Program-made: the position numbers and the translations under genes
Notes under the pieces: generated by a model
Seen by the model: only the letters and a program-made list of their open reading frames with translations
The model's database searches: none
What the model was told of the DNA's origin: nothing
Part shown: piece after piece, positions 1 to 12,727 of the stretch
Layout: each line of letters opens with the position of its first letter
Numbering within the stretch: the first letter of the stretch is position 1
DNA from: Ischnura elegans
Lineage: Eukaryota > Arthropoda > Insecta > Odonata > Coenagrionidae
Assembly (NCBI RefSeq): GCF_921293095.1
Contig: NC_060258.1
Location: 5,842,607-5,906,606, forward strand
Length of the DNA: 64,000 nucleotides
Direction of reading: 5' to 3'

Positions 1-360
1 TTCGTTCAGATCAGAATTCTACGTTCCAACGTGATATTTTTAAATTTGCATTCCACACTGCGATCGAAAATATGATCACGGGAGTATTCAAATAGCATTG
101 TGTCCTTGTTATAGAACGTATTTAAACAGTCGCCATGGTTTTCGTTAGTTATACAGGGATTTTGGAGATAGTCTTATTTTCGACTCTTTTTGAGTAACTC
201 TCAATTTGATTCATAAACGACGAATCATGCATAGGATGTTTGAAGTGTGCATCACGACAGGGGATGATTGAAATCGCGTAAATTCCTTCTCAAACAACGT
301 CCTGAAACTACTTCCGTTGAAATATTTGACGTTTTTGGGAATTAGGCGACAGTCATTTTT

Positions 361-2513
361 TCGTTCAGATCAGAATTCTACGTTCCAACGTGATATTTTT
401 AAATTTGCATTCCACACTGCGATCGAAAATATGATCACGGGAGTATTCAAATAGCATTGTGTCCTTTTTATAGAACGTATTTAAACAGTCGCCATGGTTT
501 TCGTTAGTTATACAGGGATTTTGGAGATAGTCTTATTTTCGACTCTTTTTGAGTAACTCTCAATTTGATTCATAAACGACGAATCATGCATAGGATGTTT
601 GAAGTGTGCATCACGACAGGGGATGATTGAAATCGCGTAAATTCCTTCTCAAACAACGTCCTGAAACTACTTCCGTTGAAATATTTGACGTTTTTGGGAA
701 TTAGGCGACAGTCATTTTTTCGTTCAGATCAGAATTCTACGTTCCAACGTGATATTTTTAAATTTGCATTCCACACTGCGATCGAAAATATGATCACGGG
801 AGTATTCAAATAGCATTGTGTCCTTGTTATAGAACGTATTAAAACAGTCGCCATGGTTTTCGTTAGTTAAACAGGGATTTTTGAGATAGTCTGATTTTCT
901 GCTCTTTTTGAGTAACTCTCAATTTGATTCATAAACGACGATACATGCATAGGATGTTTGAAGTGTGCATCACGACAGGGGATGATTGAAATCGCGTAAA
1001 TTCCTTCTCAAACAACGTCCCGAAACTATTTCCGTTGATATATTTGACGTTTTTGGGAATTAGGCGACAGTCATTTTTTCGTTCAGATCAGAATTCTACG
1101 TTCCAACGTGATATTTTTAAATTTGCATTCCACACTGCGATCGAGAATATGATCACGGGAGTATTCATATAGCATTGTGTCCTTGTTATAGAACGTATTA
1201 AAACAGTCGCCATGGTTTTCGTTAGTTATACAGGGATTTTGGAGATAGTCTTATTTTCGACTCTTTTTGAGTAACTCTCAATTTGATTCATAAACGACGA
1301 TACATGCATAGATGTTTGAAGTATGCATCATGACACGGGTTGATTGAAATCGCGTAAATTCCTTCTCAAACAACGTCCCGAAACTACTTCCGTTGAAATA
1401 TTTGACGTTTTTGGGAATTAGGTGACAGTCATTTTTTTGTTCAGATCAGAATTCTACGTTCCAACGTGATATTTTTAAATTTGCATTCCACACTGCGATC
1501 GAAAATATGATCACGGGAGTATTCAAATAGCATTGTGTCCTTGTTATAGAACGTATATAAGCTGTCGCCATGGTTTTCGTTAGTTAAACAGGGATTTTTG
1601 AGATAGTCTGATTTTCGACTCTTTTTGAGTAAATCTCAATTTGATTCATAAACGGCGATACATGCATAGATGTTTGAAGTATGCATCATGACACGGGTTG
1701 ATTGAAATCGCGTAAATTCCTTCTCAAACAACGTCCCGAAACTACTTCCATTGATATATTTGACGTTTTTGGGAATTAGGCGACAGTCATTTTTTCGTTC
1801 AGATCAGAATTCTACGTTCCAACGTGATATTTTTAAATTTGCATTCCACACTGCGATCGAGAATATGATCACGGGAGTATTCATATAGCATTGTGTCCTT
1901 GTTATAGAACGTATATAAGCTGTCGCCATGGTTTTCGTTAGTTAAACAGGGATTTTTGAGATAGTCTGATTTTCGACTTTTTTTCAGCAACTCACCATTT
2001 GAACGGGATATTGCTTAACTTACATGAGACATTAAAGTGATCAATATGAATTCGAGAACGATCAAATTAGTTTTAATCCTAGTCAATTAAGGTCCTCATA
2101 CTGCCTAGCGTTACATTTTTCATGTATCAACGATATTCGCGACAGTCACTTTTTTCGTTCAGAACGCAATTCTTCTTTTCAATGTGAAATGATGACAATT
2201 ACTTCCCATACCAATAACCCAAATTTGAACACGGTACACATGTACTAGCATTTTGTCTTTGCCATAGAACGTATTAATACGGTGGCCATGGTTTTCGTTA
2301 GTAAAGCAGGGATTTTTGAGATAATCTGATTTTCGACTCTTTTTGAGTAACTCTCAATTTGATTCATTAACGACAATACATGCATAGGATGTTTGAAGTG
2401 TGCATCACGACAGGGGATGATTGAAATCGCGTAAATTCCTTCTCAAACAACGTCCTGAAACTACTTCCGTTGAAATATTTGACGTTTTTGGGAATTAGGC
2501 GACAGTCATTTTT
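361..2513. repeat. Higher-order repeat unit, composition A-B-C-D-E-F
   Basis: First complete 2153 bp unit. Monomer types are told apart by diagnostic variants: A has CGAATCATGC and CCTGAAACTAC; B has CGATACATGCATAGGATG and CCCGAAACTATTT; C has CATGACACGGG and loses one G in CATAGATG; D has AACGGCGATAC and TATAAGCTGTCGCC; E shares D's first half but has an unrelated second half; F has an unrelated first half. The units starting at 2514 and 4667 have the same order, although the A monomer at 4667 carries the CGATACATGC variant. The monomer at 2-360 is an additional A copy, so the unit to its left is not of this type. Confidence 0.9.
1985..2290. repeat. Divergent ~300 bp segment spanning monomers E and F
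   Basis: From the poly-T tract after TTTTCGAC to just before the GCCATGGTTTTCG block, this segment cannot be aligned closely with the other monomers, while the flanking halves of E and F can. It recurs once in each unit (near 4138, 6291, 8445 and 10599) almost unchanged; the copy near 10690 has one visible C-to-A change. It keeps faint monomer landmarks such as GCGACAGTCACTTTTTTCGTTCAGA, so it is probably an old diverged monomer captured into the unit rather than an insertion. Confidence 0.8.
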
Positions 2514-5500
2514 TCGTTCAGATCAGAATTCTACGTTCCAACGTGATATTTTTAAATTTGCATTCCACACTGCGATCGAAAATATGATCACGGGAGTATT
2601 CAAATAGCATTGTGTCCTTGTTATAGAACGTATTTAAACAGTCGCCATGGTTTTCGTTAGTTATACAGGGATTTTGGAGATAGTCTTATTTTCGACTCTT
2701 TTTGAGTAACTCTCAATTTGATTCATAAACGACGAATCATGCATAGGATGTTTGAAGTGTGCATCACGACAGGGGATGATTGAAATCGCGTAAATTCCTT
2801 CTCAAACAACGTCCTGAAACTACTTCCGTTGAAATATTTGACGTTTTTGGGAATTAGGCGACAGTCATTTTTTCGTTCAGATCAGAATTCTACGTTCCAA
2901 CGTGATATTTTTAAATTTGCATTCCACACTGCGATCGAAAATATGATCACGGGAGTATTCAAATAGCATTGTGTCCTTGTTATAGAACGTATTAAAACAG
3001 TCGCCATGGTTTTCGTTAGTTAAACAGGGATTTTTGAGATAGTCTGATTTTCGACTCTTTTTCAGTAACTCTCAATTTGATTCATAAACGACGATACATG
3101 CATAGGATGTTTGAAGTGTGCATCACGACAGGGGATGATTGAAATCGCGTAAATTCCTTCTCAAACAACGTCCCGAAACTATTTCCGTTGATATATTTGA
3201 CGTTTTTGGGAATTAGGCGACAGTCATTTTTTCGTTCAGATCAGAATTCTACGTTCCAACGTGATATTTTTAAATTTGCATTCCACACTGCGATCGAGAA
3301 TATGATCACGGGAGTATTCATATAGCATTGTGTCCTTGTTATAGAACGTATTAAAACAGTCGCCATGGTTTTCGTTAGTTATACAGGGATTTTGGAGATA
3401 GTCTTATTTTCGACTCTTTTTGAGTAACTCTCAATTTGATTCATAAACGACGATACATGCATAGATGTTTGAAGTATGCATCATGACACGGGTTGATTGA
3501 AATCGTGTAAATTCCTTCTCAAACAACGTCCCGAAACTACTTCCGTTGAAATATTTGACGTTTTTGGGAATTAGGTGACAGTCATTTTTTTGTTCAGATC
3601 AGAATTCTACGTTCCAACGTGATATTTTTAAATTTGCATTCCACACTGCGATCGAAAATATGATCACGGGAGTATTCAAATAGCATTGTGTCCTTGTTAT
3701 AGAACGTATATAAGCTGTCGCCATGGTTTTCGTTAGTTAAACAGGGATTTTTGAGATAGTCTGATTTTCGACTCTTTTTGAGTAAATCTCAATTTGATTC
3801 ATAAACGGCGATACATGCATAGATGTTTGAAGTATGCATCATGACACGGGTTGATTGAAATCGCGTAAATTCCTTCTCAAACAACGTCCCGAAACTACTT
3901 CCATTGATATATTTGACGTTTTTGGGAATTAGGCGACAGTCATTTTTTCGTTCAGATCAGAATTCTACGTTCCAACGTGATATTTTTAAATTTGCATTCC
4001 ACACTGCGATCGAGAATATGATCACGGGAGTATTCATATAGCATTGTGTCCTTGTTATAGAACGTATATAAGCTGTCGCCATGGTTTTCGTTAGTTAAAC
4101 AGGGATTTTTGAGATAGTCTGATTTTCGACTTTTTTTCAGCAACTCACCATTTGAACGGGATATTGCTTAACTTACATGAGACATTAAAGTGATCAATAT
4201 GAATTCGAGAACGATCAAATTAGTTTTAATCCTAGTCAATTAAGGTCCTCATACTGCCTAGCGTTACATTTTTCATGTATCAACGATATTCGCGACAGTC
4301 ACTTTTTTCGTTCAGAACGCAATTCTTCTTTTCAATGTGAAATGATGACAATTACTTCCCATACCAATAACCCAAATTTGAACACGGTACACATGTACTA
4401 GCATTTTGTCTTTGCCATAGAACGTATTAATACGGTGGCCATGGTTTTCGTTAGTAAAGCAGGGATTTTTGAGATAATCTGATTTTCGACTCTTTTTGAG
4501 TAACTCTCAATTTGATTCATTAACGACAATACATGCATAGGATGTTTGAAGTGTGCATCACGACAGGGGATGATTGAAATCGCGTAAATTCCTTCTCAAA
4601 CAACGTCCTGAAACTACTTCCGTTGAAATATTTGACGTTTTTGGGAATTAGGCGACAGTCATTTTTTCGTTCAGATCAGAATTCTACGTTCCAACGTGAT
4701 ATTTTTAAATTTGCATTCCACACTGCGATCGAAAATATGATCACGGGAGTATTCAAATAGCATTGTGTCCTTGTTATAGAACGTATTTAAACAGTCGCCA
4801 TGGTTTTCGTTAGTTATACAGGGATTTTGGAGATAGTCTTATTTTCGACTCTTTTTGAGTAACTCTCAATTTGATTCATAAACGACGATACATGCATAGG
4901 ATGTTTGAAGTGTGCATCACGACAGGGGATGATTGAAATCGCGTAAATTCCTTCTCAAACAACGTCCTGAAACTACTTCCGTTGAAATATTTGACGTTTT
5001 TGGGAATTAGGCGACAGTCATTTTTTCGTTCAGATCAGAATTCTACGTTCCAACGTGATATTTTTAAATTTGCATTCCACACTGCGATCGAAAATATGAT
5101 CACGGGAGTATTCAAATAGCATTGTGTCCTTGTTATAGAACGTATTAAAACAGTCGCCATGGTTTTCGTTAGTTAAACAGGGATTTTTGAGATAGTCTGA
5201 TTTTCTGCTCTTTTTGAGTAACTCTCAATTTGATTCATAAACGACGATACATGCATAGGATGTTTGAAGTGTGCATCACGACAGGGGATGATTGAAATCG
5301 CGTAAATTCCTTCTCAAACAACGTCCCGAAACTATTTCCGTTGATATATTTGACGTTTTTGGGAATTAGGCGACAGTCATTTTTTCGTTCAGATCAGAAT
5401 TCTACGTTCCAACGTGATATTTTTAAATTTGCATTCCACACTGCGATCGAGAATATGATCACGGGAGTATTCATATAGCATTGTGTCCTTGTTATAGAAC

Positions 5501-6819
5501 GTATTAAAACAGTCGCCATGGTTTTCGTTAGTTATACAGGGATTTTGGAGATAGTCTTATTTTCGACTCTTTTTGAGTAACTCTCAATTTGATTCATAAA
5601 CGACGATACATGCATAGATGTTTGAAGTATGCATCATGACACGGGTTGATTGAAATCGTGTAAATTCCTTCTCAAACAACGTCCCGAAACTACTTCCGTT
5701 GAAATATTTGACGTTTTTGGGAATTAGGTGACAGTCATTTTTTTGTTCAGATCAGAATTCTACGTTCCAACGTGATATTTTTAAATTTGCATTCCACACT
5801 GCGATCGAAAATATGATCACGGGAGTATTCAAATAGCATTGTGTCCTTGTTATAGAACGTATATAAGCTGTCGCCATGGTTTTCGTTAGTTAAACAGGGA
5901 TTTTTGAGATAGTCTGATTTTCGACTCTTTTTGAGTAAATCTCAATTTGATTCATAAACGGCGATACATGCATAGATGTTTGAAGTATGCATCATGACAC
6001 GGGTTGATTGAAATCGCGTAAATTCCTTCTCAAACAACGTCCCGAAACTACTTCCATTGATATATTTGACGTTTTTGGGAATTAGGCGACAGTCATTTTT
6101 TCGTTCAGATCAGAATTCTACGTTCCAACGTGATATTTTTAAATTTGCATTCCACACTGCGATCGAGAATATGATCACGGGAGTATTCATATAGCATTGT
6201 GTCCTTGTTATAGAACGTATATAAGCTGTCGCCATGGTTTTCGTTAGTTAAACAGGGATTTTTGAGATAGTCTGATTTTCGACTTTTTTTCAGCAACTCA
6301 CCATTTGAACGGGATATTGCTTAACTTACATGAGACATTAAAGTGATCAATATGAATTCGAGAACGATCAAATTAGTTTTAATCCTAGTCAATTAAGGTC
6401 CTCATACTGCCTAGCGTTACATTTTTCATGTATCAACGATATTCGCGACAGTCACTTTTTTCGTTCAGAACGCAATTCTTCTTTTCAATGTGAAATGATG
6501 ACAATTACTTCCCATACCAATAACCCAAATTTGAACACGGTACACATGTACTAGCATTTTGTCTTTGCCATAGAACGTATTAATACGGTGGCCATGGTTT
6601 TCGTTAGTAAAGCAGGGATTTTTGAGATAATCTGATTTTCGACTCTTTTTGAGTAACTCTCAATTTGATTCATTAACGACAATACATACATAGGATGTTT
6701 GAAGTGTGCATCACGACAGGGGATGATTGAAATCGCGTAAATTCCTTCTCAAACAACGTCCTGAAACTACTTCCGTTGAAATATTTGACGTTTTTGGGAA
6801 TTAGGCGACAGTCATTTTT

Positions 6820-8973
6820 TCGTTCAGATCAGAATTCTACGTTCCAACGTGATATTTTTAAATTTGCATTCCACACTGCGATCGAAAATATGATCACGGG
6901 AGTATTCAAATAGCATTGTGTCCTTGTTATAGAACGTATTTAAACAGTCGCCATGGTTTTCGTTAGTTATACAGGGATTTTGGAGATAGTCTTATTTTCG
7001 ACTCTTTTTGAGTAACTCTCAATTTGATTCATAAACGACGAATCATGCATAGGATGTTTGAAGTGTGCATCACGACAGGGGATGATTGAAATCGCGTAAA
7101 TTCCTTCTCAAACAACGTCCTGAAACTACTTCCGTTGAAATATTTGACGTTTTTGGGAATTAGGCGACAGTCATTTTTTCGTTCAGATCAGAATTCTACG
7201 TTCCAACGTGATATTTTTAAATTTGCATTCCACACTGCGATCGAAAATATGATCACGGGAGTATTCAAATAGCATTGTGTCCTTGTTATAGAACGTATTT
7301 AAACAGTCGCCATGGTTTTCGTTAGTTATACAGGGATTTTGGAGATAGTCTTATTTTCGACTCTTTTTGAGTAACTCTCAATTTGATTCATAAACGACGA
7401 ATCATGCATAGGATGTTTGAAGTGTGCATCACGACAGGGGATGATTGAAATCGCGTAAATTCCTTCTCAAACAACGTCCTGAAACTACTTTTGTTGAAAT
7501 ATTTGACGTTTTTGGGAATTAGGCGACAGTCATTATTTCGTTCAGATCAGAATTCTACGTTCCAAAGTGACATTTTTAAATTTGCATTCCACACTGCCAT
7601 CGAAAATATGATCACGGGAGTATTCAAATAGCATTGTGTCCTTGTTATAGAACGTATTAAAACAGTCGCCATGGTTTTCGTTAGTTAAACAGGGATTTTT
7701 GAGATAGTCTGATTTTCGACTCTTTTTCAGTAACTCTCAATTTGATTCATAAACGACGATACATACATAGGATGTTTGAAGTGTGCATCACGACAGGGGA
7801 TGATTGAAATCGCGTAAATTCCTTCTCAAACAACGTCCCGAAACTATTTCCGTTGATATATTTGACGTTTTTGGGAATTAGGCGACAGTCATTTTTTCGT
7901 TCAGATCAGAATTCTACGTTCCAACGTGATATTTTTAAATTTGCATTCCACACTGCGATCGAGAATATGATCACGGGAGTATTCATATAGCATTGTGTCC
8001 TTGTTATAGAACGTATATAAGCTGTCGCCATGGTTTTCGTTAGTTAAACAGGGATTTTTGAGATAGTCTGATTTTCGACTCTTTTTGAGTAAATCTCAAT
8101 TTGATTCATAAACGGCGATACATGCATAGATGTTTGAAGTATGCATCATGACACGGGTTGATTGAAATCGCGTAAATTCCTTCTCAAACAACGTCCCGAA
8201 ACTACTTCCATTGATATATTTGACGTTTTTGGGAATTAGGCGACAGTCATTTTTTCGTTCAGATCAGAATTCTACGTTCCAACGTGATATTTTTAAATTT
8301 GCATTCCACACTGCGATCGAGAATATGATCACGGGAGTATTCATATAGCATTGTGTCCTTGTTATAGAACGTATATAAGCTGTCGCCATGGTTTTCGTTA
8401 GTTAAACAGGGATTTTTGAGATAGTCTGATTTTCGACTTTTTTTCAGCAACTCACCATTTGAACGGGATATTGCTTAACTTACATGAGACATTAAAGTGA
8501 TCAATATGAATTCGAGAACGATCAAATTAGTTTTAATCCTAGTCAATTAAGGTCCTCATACTGCCTAGCGTTACATTTTTCATGTATCAACGATATTCGC
8601 GACAGTCACTTTTTTCGTTCAGAACGCAATTCTTCTTTTCAATGTGAAATGATGACAATTACTTCCCATACCAATAACCCAAATTTGAACACGGTACACA
8701 TGTACTAGCATTTTGTCTTTGCCATAGAACGTATTAATACGGTGGCCATGGTTTTCGTTAGTAAAGCAGGGATTTTTGAGATAGTCTGATTTTCGACTCT
8801 TTTTGAGTAACTCTCAATTTGATTCATTAACGACAATACATGCATAGGATGTTTGAAGTGTGCATCACGACAGGGGATGATTGAAATCGCGTAAATTCCT
8901 TCTCAAACAACGTCCTGAAACTACTTCCGTTGAAATATTTGACGTTTTTGGGAATTAGGCGACAGTCATTTTT
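6820..8973. repeat. Variant higher-order repeat unit, composition A-A'-B-D-E-F
   Basis: This 2154 bp unit, and the ones starting at 8974 and 11128, still has six monomers but a different set. Two A-type monomers (6820 and 7179) come first, then B (7538), D (7897), E (8255) and F (8615). Type C is missing. A short block with private variants (CTTTTGTTG, CATTATTTCG, CCAAAGTGACAT) spans the A'/B junction near 7490-7570 and reappears at the A/A' junction near 9289-9370, one monomer out of register. This points to unequal crossover or gene conversion between units. Confidence 0.85.
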
Positions 8974-11900
8974 TCGTTCAGATCAGAATTCTACGTTCCA
9001 ACGTGATATTTTTAAATTTGCATTCCACACTGCGATCGAAAATATGATCACGGGAGTATTCAAATAGCATTGTGTCCTTGTTATAGAACGTATTTAAACA
9101 GTCGCCATGGTTTTCGTTAGTTATACAGGGATTTTGGAGATAGTCTTATTTTCGACTCTTTTTGAGTAACTCTCAATTTGATTCATAAACGACGAATCAT
9201 GCATAGGATGTTTGAAGTGTGCATCACGACAGGGGATGATTGAAATCGCGTAAATTCCTTCTCAAACAACGTCCTGAAACTACTTTTGTTGAAATATTTG
9301 ACGTTTTTGGGAATTAGGCGACAGTCATTATTTCGTTCAGATCAGAATTCTACGTTCCAAAGTGACATTTTTAAATTTGCATTCCACACTGCGATCGAAA
9401 ATATGATCACGGGAGTATTCAAATAGCATTGTGTCCTTGTTATAGAACGTATTTAAACAGTCGCCATGGTTTTCGTTAGTTATACAGGGATTTTGGAGAT
9501 AGTCTTATTTTCGACTCTTTTTGAGTAACTCTCAATTTGATTCATAAACGACGAATCATGCATAGGATGTTTGAAGTGTGCATCACGACAGGGGTTGATT
9601 GAAATCGCGTAAATTCCTTCTCAAACAACGTCCTGAAACTACTTCCGTTGAAATATTTGACGTTTTTGGGAATTAGGCGACAGTCATTTTTTCGTTCAGA
9701 TCAGAATTCTACGTTCCAACGTGATATTTTTAAATTTGCATTCCACACTGCGATCGAAAATATGATCACGGGAGTATTCAAATAGCATTGTGTCCTTGTT
9801 ATAGAACGTATTAAAACAGTCGCCATGGTTTTCGTTAGTTAAACAGGGATTTTTGAGATAGTCTGATTTTCTGCTCTTTTTGAGTAACTCTCAATTTGAT
9901 TCATAAACGACGATACATGCATAGGATGTTTGAAGTGTGCATCACGACAGGGGATGATTGAAATCGCGTAAATTCCTTCTCAAACAACGTCCCGAAACTA
10001 TTTCCGTTGATATATTTGACGTTTTTGGGAATTAGGCGACAGTCATTTTTTCGTTCAGATCAGAATTCTACGTTCCAACGTGATATTTTTAAATTTGCAT
10101 TCCACACTGCGATCGAGAATATGATCACGGGAGTATTCATATAGCATTGTGTCCTTGTTATAGAACGTATATAAGCTGTCGCCATGGTTTTCGTTAGTTA
10201 AACAGGGATTTTTGAGATAGTCTGATTTTCGACTCTTTTTGAGTAAATCTCAATTTGATTCATAAACGGCGATACATGCATAGATGTTTGAAGTATGCAT
10301 CATGACACGGGTTGATTGAAATCGCGTAAATTCCTTCTCAAACAACGTCCCGAAACTACTTCCATTGATATATTTGACGTTTTTGGGAATTAGGCGACAG
10401 TCATTTTTTCGTTCAGATCAGAATTCTACGTTCCAACGTGATATTTTTAAATTTGCATTCCACACTGCGATCGAGAATATGATCACGGGAGTATTCATAT
10501 AGCATTGTGTCCTTGTTATAGAACGTATATAAGCTGTCGCCATGGTTTTCGTTAGTTAAACAGGGATTTTTGAGATAGTCTGATTTTCGACTTTTTTTCA
10601 GCAACTCACCATTTGAACGGGATATTGCTTAACTTACATGAGACATTAAAGTGATCAATATGAATTCGAGAACGATCAAATTAGTTTTAATCATAGTCAA
10701 TTAAGGTCCTCATACTGCCTAGCGTTACATTTTTCATGTATCAACGATATTCGCGACAGTCACTTTTTTCGTTCAGAACGCAATTCTTCTTTTCAATGTG
10801 AAATGATGACAATTACTTCCCATACCAATAACCCAAATTTGAACACGGTACACATGTACTAGCATTTTGTCTTTGCCATAGAACGTATTAATACGGTGGC
10901 CATGGTTTTCGTTAGTAAAGCAGGGATTTTTGAGATAATCTGATTTTCGACTCTTTTTGAGTAACTCTCAATTTGATTCATAAACGACGATACATGCATA
11001 GGATGTTTGAAGTGTGCATCACGACAGGGGATGATTGAAATCGCGTAAATTCCTTCTCAAACAACGTCCTGAAACTACTTCCGTTGAAATATTTGACGTT
11101 TTTGGGAATTAGGCGACAGTCATTTTTTCGTTCAGATCAGAATTCTACGTTCCAACGTGATATTTTTAAATTTGCATTCCACACTGCGATCGAAAATATG
11201 ATCACGGGAGTATTCAAATAGCATTGTGTCCTTGTTATAGAACGTATTTAAACAGTCGCCATGGTTTTCGTTAGTTATACAGGGATTTTGGAGATAGTCT
11301 TATTTTCGACTCTTTTTGAGTAACTCTCAATTTGATTCATAAACGACGAATCATGCATAGGATGTTTGAAGTGTGCATCACGACAGGGGATGATTGAAAT
11401 CGCGTAAATTCCTTCTCAAACAACGTCCTGAAACTACTTCCGTTGAAATATTTGACGTTTTTGGGAATTAGGCGACAGTCATTTTTTCGTTCAGATCAGA
11501 ATTCTACGTTCCAACGTGATATTTTTAAATTTGCATTCCAAACTGCGATCGAAAATATGATCACGGGAGTATTCAAATAGCATTGTGTCCTTGTTATAGA
11601 ACGTATTTAAACAGTCGCCATGGTTTTCGTTAGTTATACAGGGATTTTGGAGATAGTCTTATTTTCGACTCTTTTTGAGTAACTCTCAATTTGATTCATA
11701 AACGACGAATCATGCATAGGATGTTTGAAGTGTGCATCACGACAGGGGATGATTGAAATCGCGTAAATTCCTCTCAACAACGTCCTGAAACTACTTCCGT
11801 TGAAATATTTGACGTTTTTGGGAATTAGGCGACAGTCATTTTTTCGTTCAGATCAGAATTCTACGTTCCAACGTGATATTTTTAAATTTGCATTCCAAAC

Positions 11901-12527
11901 TGCGATCGAAAATATGATCACGGGAGTGTTCAAATAGCATTGTGTCCTTGTTATAGAACGTATTAAAACAGTCGCCATGGTTTTCGTTAGTTAAACAGGG
12001 ATTTTTGAGATAGTCTGATTTTCGACTCTTTTTGAGTAAATCTCAATTTGATTCATAAACGACGATACATGCATAGGATGTTTGAAGTGTGCATCACGAC
12101 AGGGGATGATTGAAATCGCGTAAATTCCTCTCAAACAACGTCCCGAAACTATTTCCGTTGATATATTTGACGTTTTTGGGAATTAGGCGACAGTCATTTT
12201 TTCGTTCAGATCAGAATTCTACGTTCCAACGTGATATTTTTAAATTTGCATTCCACACTGCGATCGAGAATATGATCACGGGAGTATTCATATAGCATTG
12301 TGTCCTTGTTATAGAACGTATATAAGCTGTCGCCATGGTTTTCGTTAGTTAAACAGGGATTTTTGAGATAGTCTGATTTTCGACTCTTTTTGAGTAAATC
12401 TCAATTTGATTCATAAACGGCGATACATGCATAGATGTTTGAAGTATGCATCATGACACGGGTTGATTGAAATCGCGTAAATTCCTTCTCAAACAACGTC
12501 CCGAAACTACTTCCATTGATATATTTG

Positions 12528-12727
12528 NNNNNNNNNNNNNNNNNNNNNNNNNNNNNNNNNNNNNNNNNNNNNNNNNNNNNNNNNNNNNNNNNNNNNNNNN
12601 NNNNNNNNNNNNNNNNNNNNNNNNNNNNNNNNNNNNNNNNNNNNNNNNNNNNNNNNNNNNNNNNNNNNNNNNNNNNNNNNNNNNNNNNNNNNNNNNNNNN
12701 NNNNNNNNNNNNNNNNNNNNNNNNNNN
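12528..12727. other. Assembly gap of 200 N
   Basis: Exactly 200 undetermined bases lie between satellite 1 (ending inside the GATATATTTG block of a D-type monomer) and satellite 2 (starting at AGTACTGAG). A round number is usually a scaffolding placeholder, so the true distance, and whether the two arrays really are adjacent, are unknown. Open frames predicted across the Ns are meaningless. Confidence 0.99.

Larger units (their letters stand above)
1..12527. repeat. Satellite array 1: ~359 bp monomers in a 6-mer higher-order repeat
   Basis: Uninterrupted head-to-tail repeat of a ~359 bp AT-rich monomer. Taking each monomer from TCGTTCAG, monomers begin at 2, 361, 720, 1079, 1438, 1795, 2155 and 2514. 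Monomers differ from one another, but every sixth is nearly identical, giving units that start at 361, 2514, 4667, 6820, 8974 and 11128 (period 2153, 2153, 2153, 2154, 2154). The last unit runs into the N gap. An identical 63-codon open frame recurs once per unit on the minus strand; it is a by-product of the periodicity, not a gene. The array starts before the window. The organisation is that of centromeric or pericentromeric satellites; that location is inferred, not shown. Confidence 0.97.

Noticed and set aside
331..380. CENP-B-box-like words (TTCCGTTGAAATA, TTTTTCGTTCAGA) in satellite 1
   Set aside because: Only partial matches to the core bases of the mammalian box; arthropods need not use CENP-B, and the match is within chance for AT-rich DNA.
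1799..1990. Identical 63-codon minus-strand frame recurring every 2153 bp (also at 3952, 6105, 8259 and 10413)
   Set aside because: It is carried by the satellite unit. There is no start context or domain, and exact recurrence follows from unit homogeneity.
1..12527. CRISPR-like array or prokaryotic feature
   Set aside because: Repeats are directly abutting 359 bp monomers without short repeat/spacer structure, and the window is clearly eukaryotic (introns, ZAD gene, retroelements).
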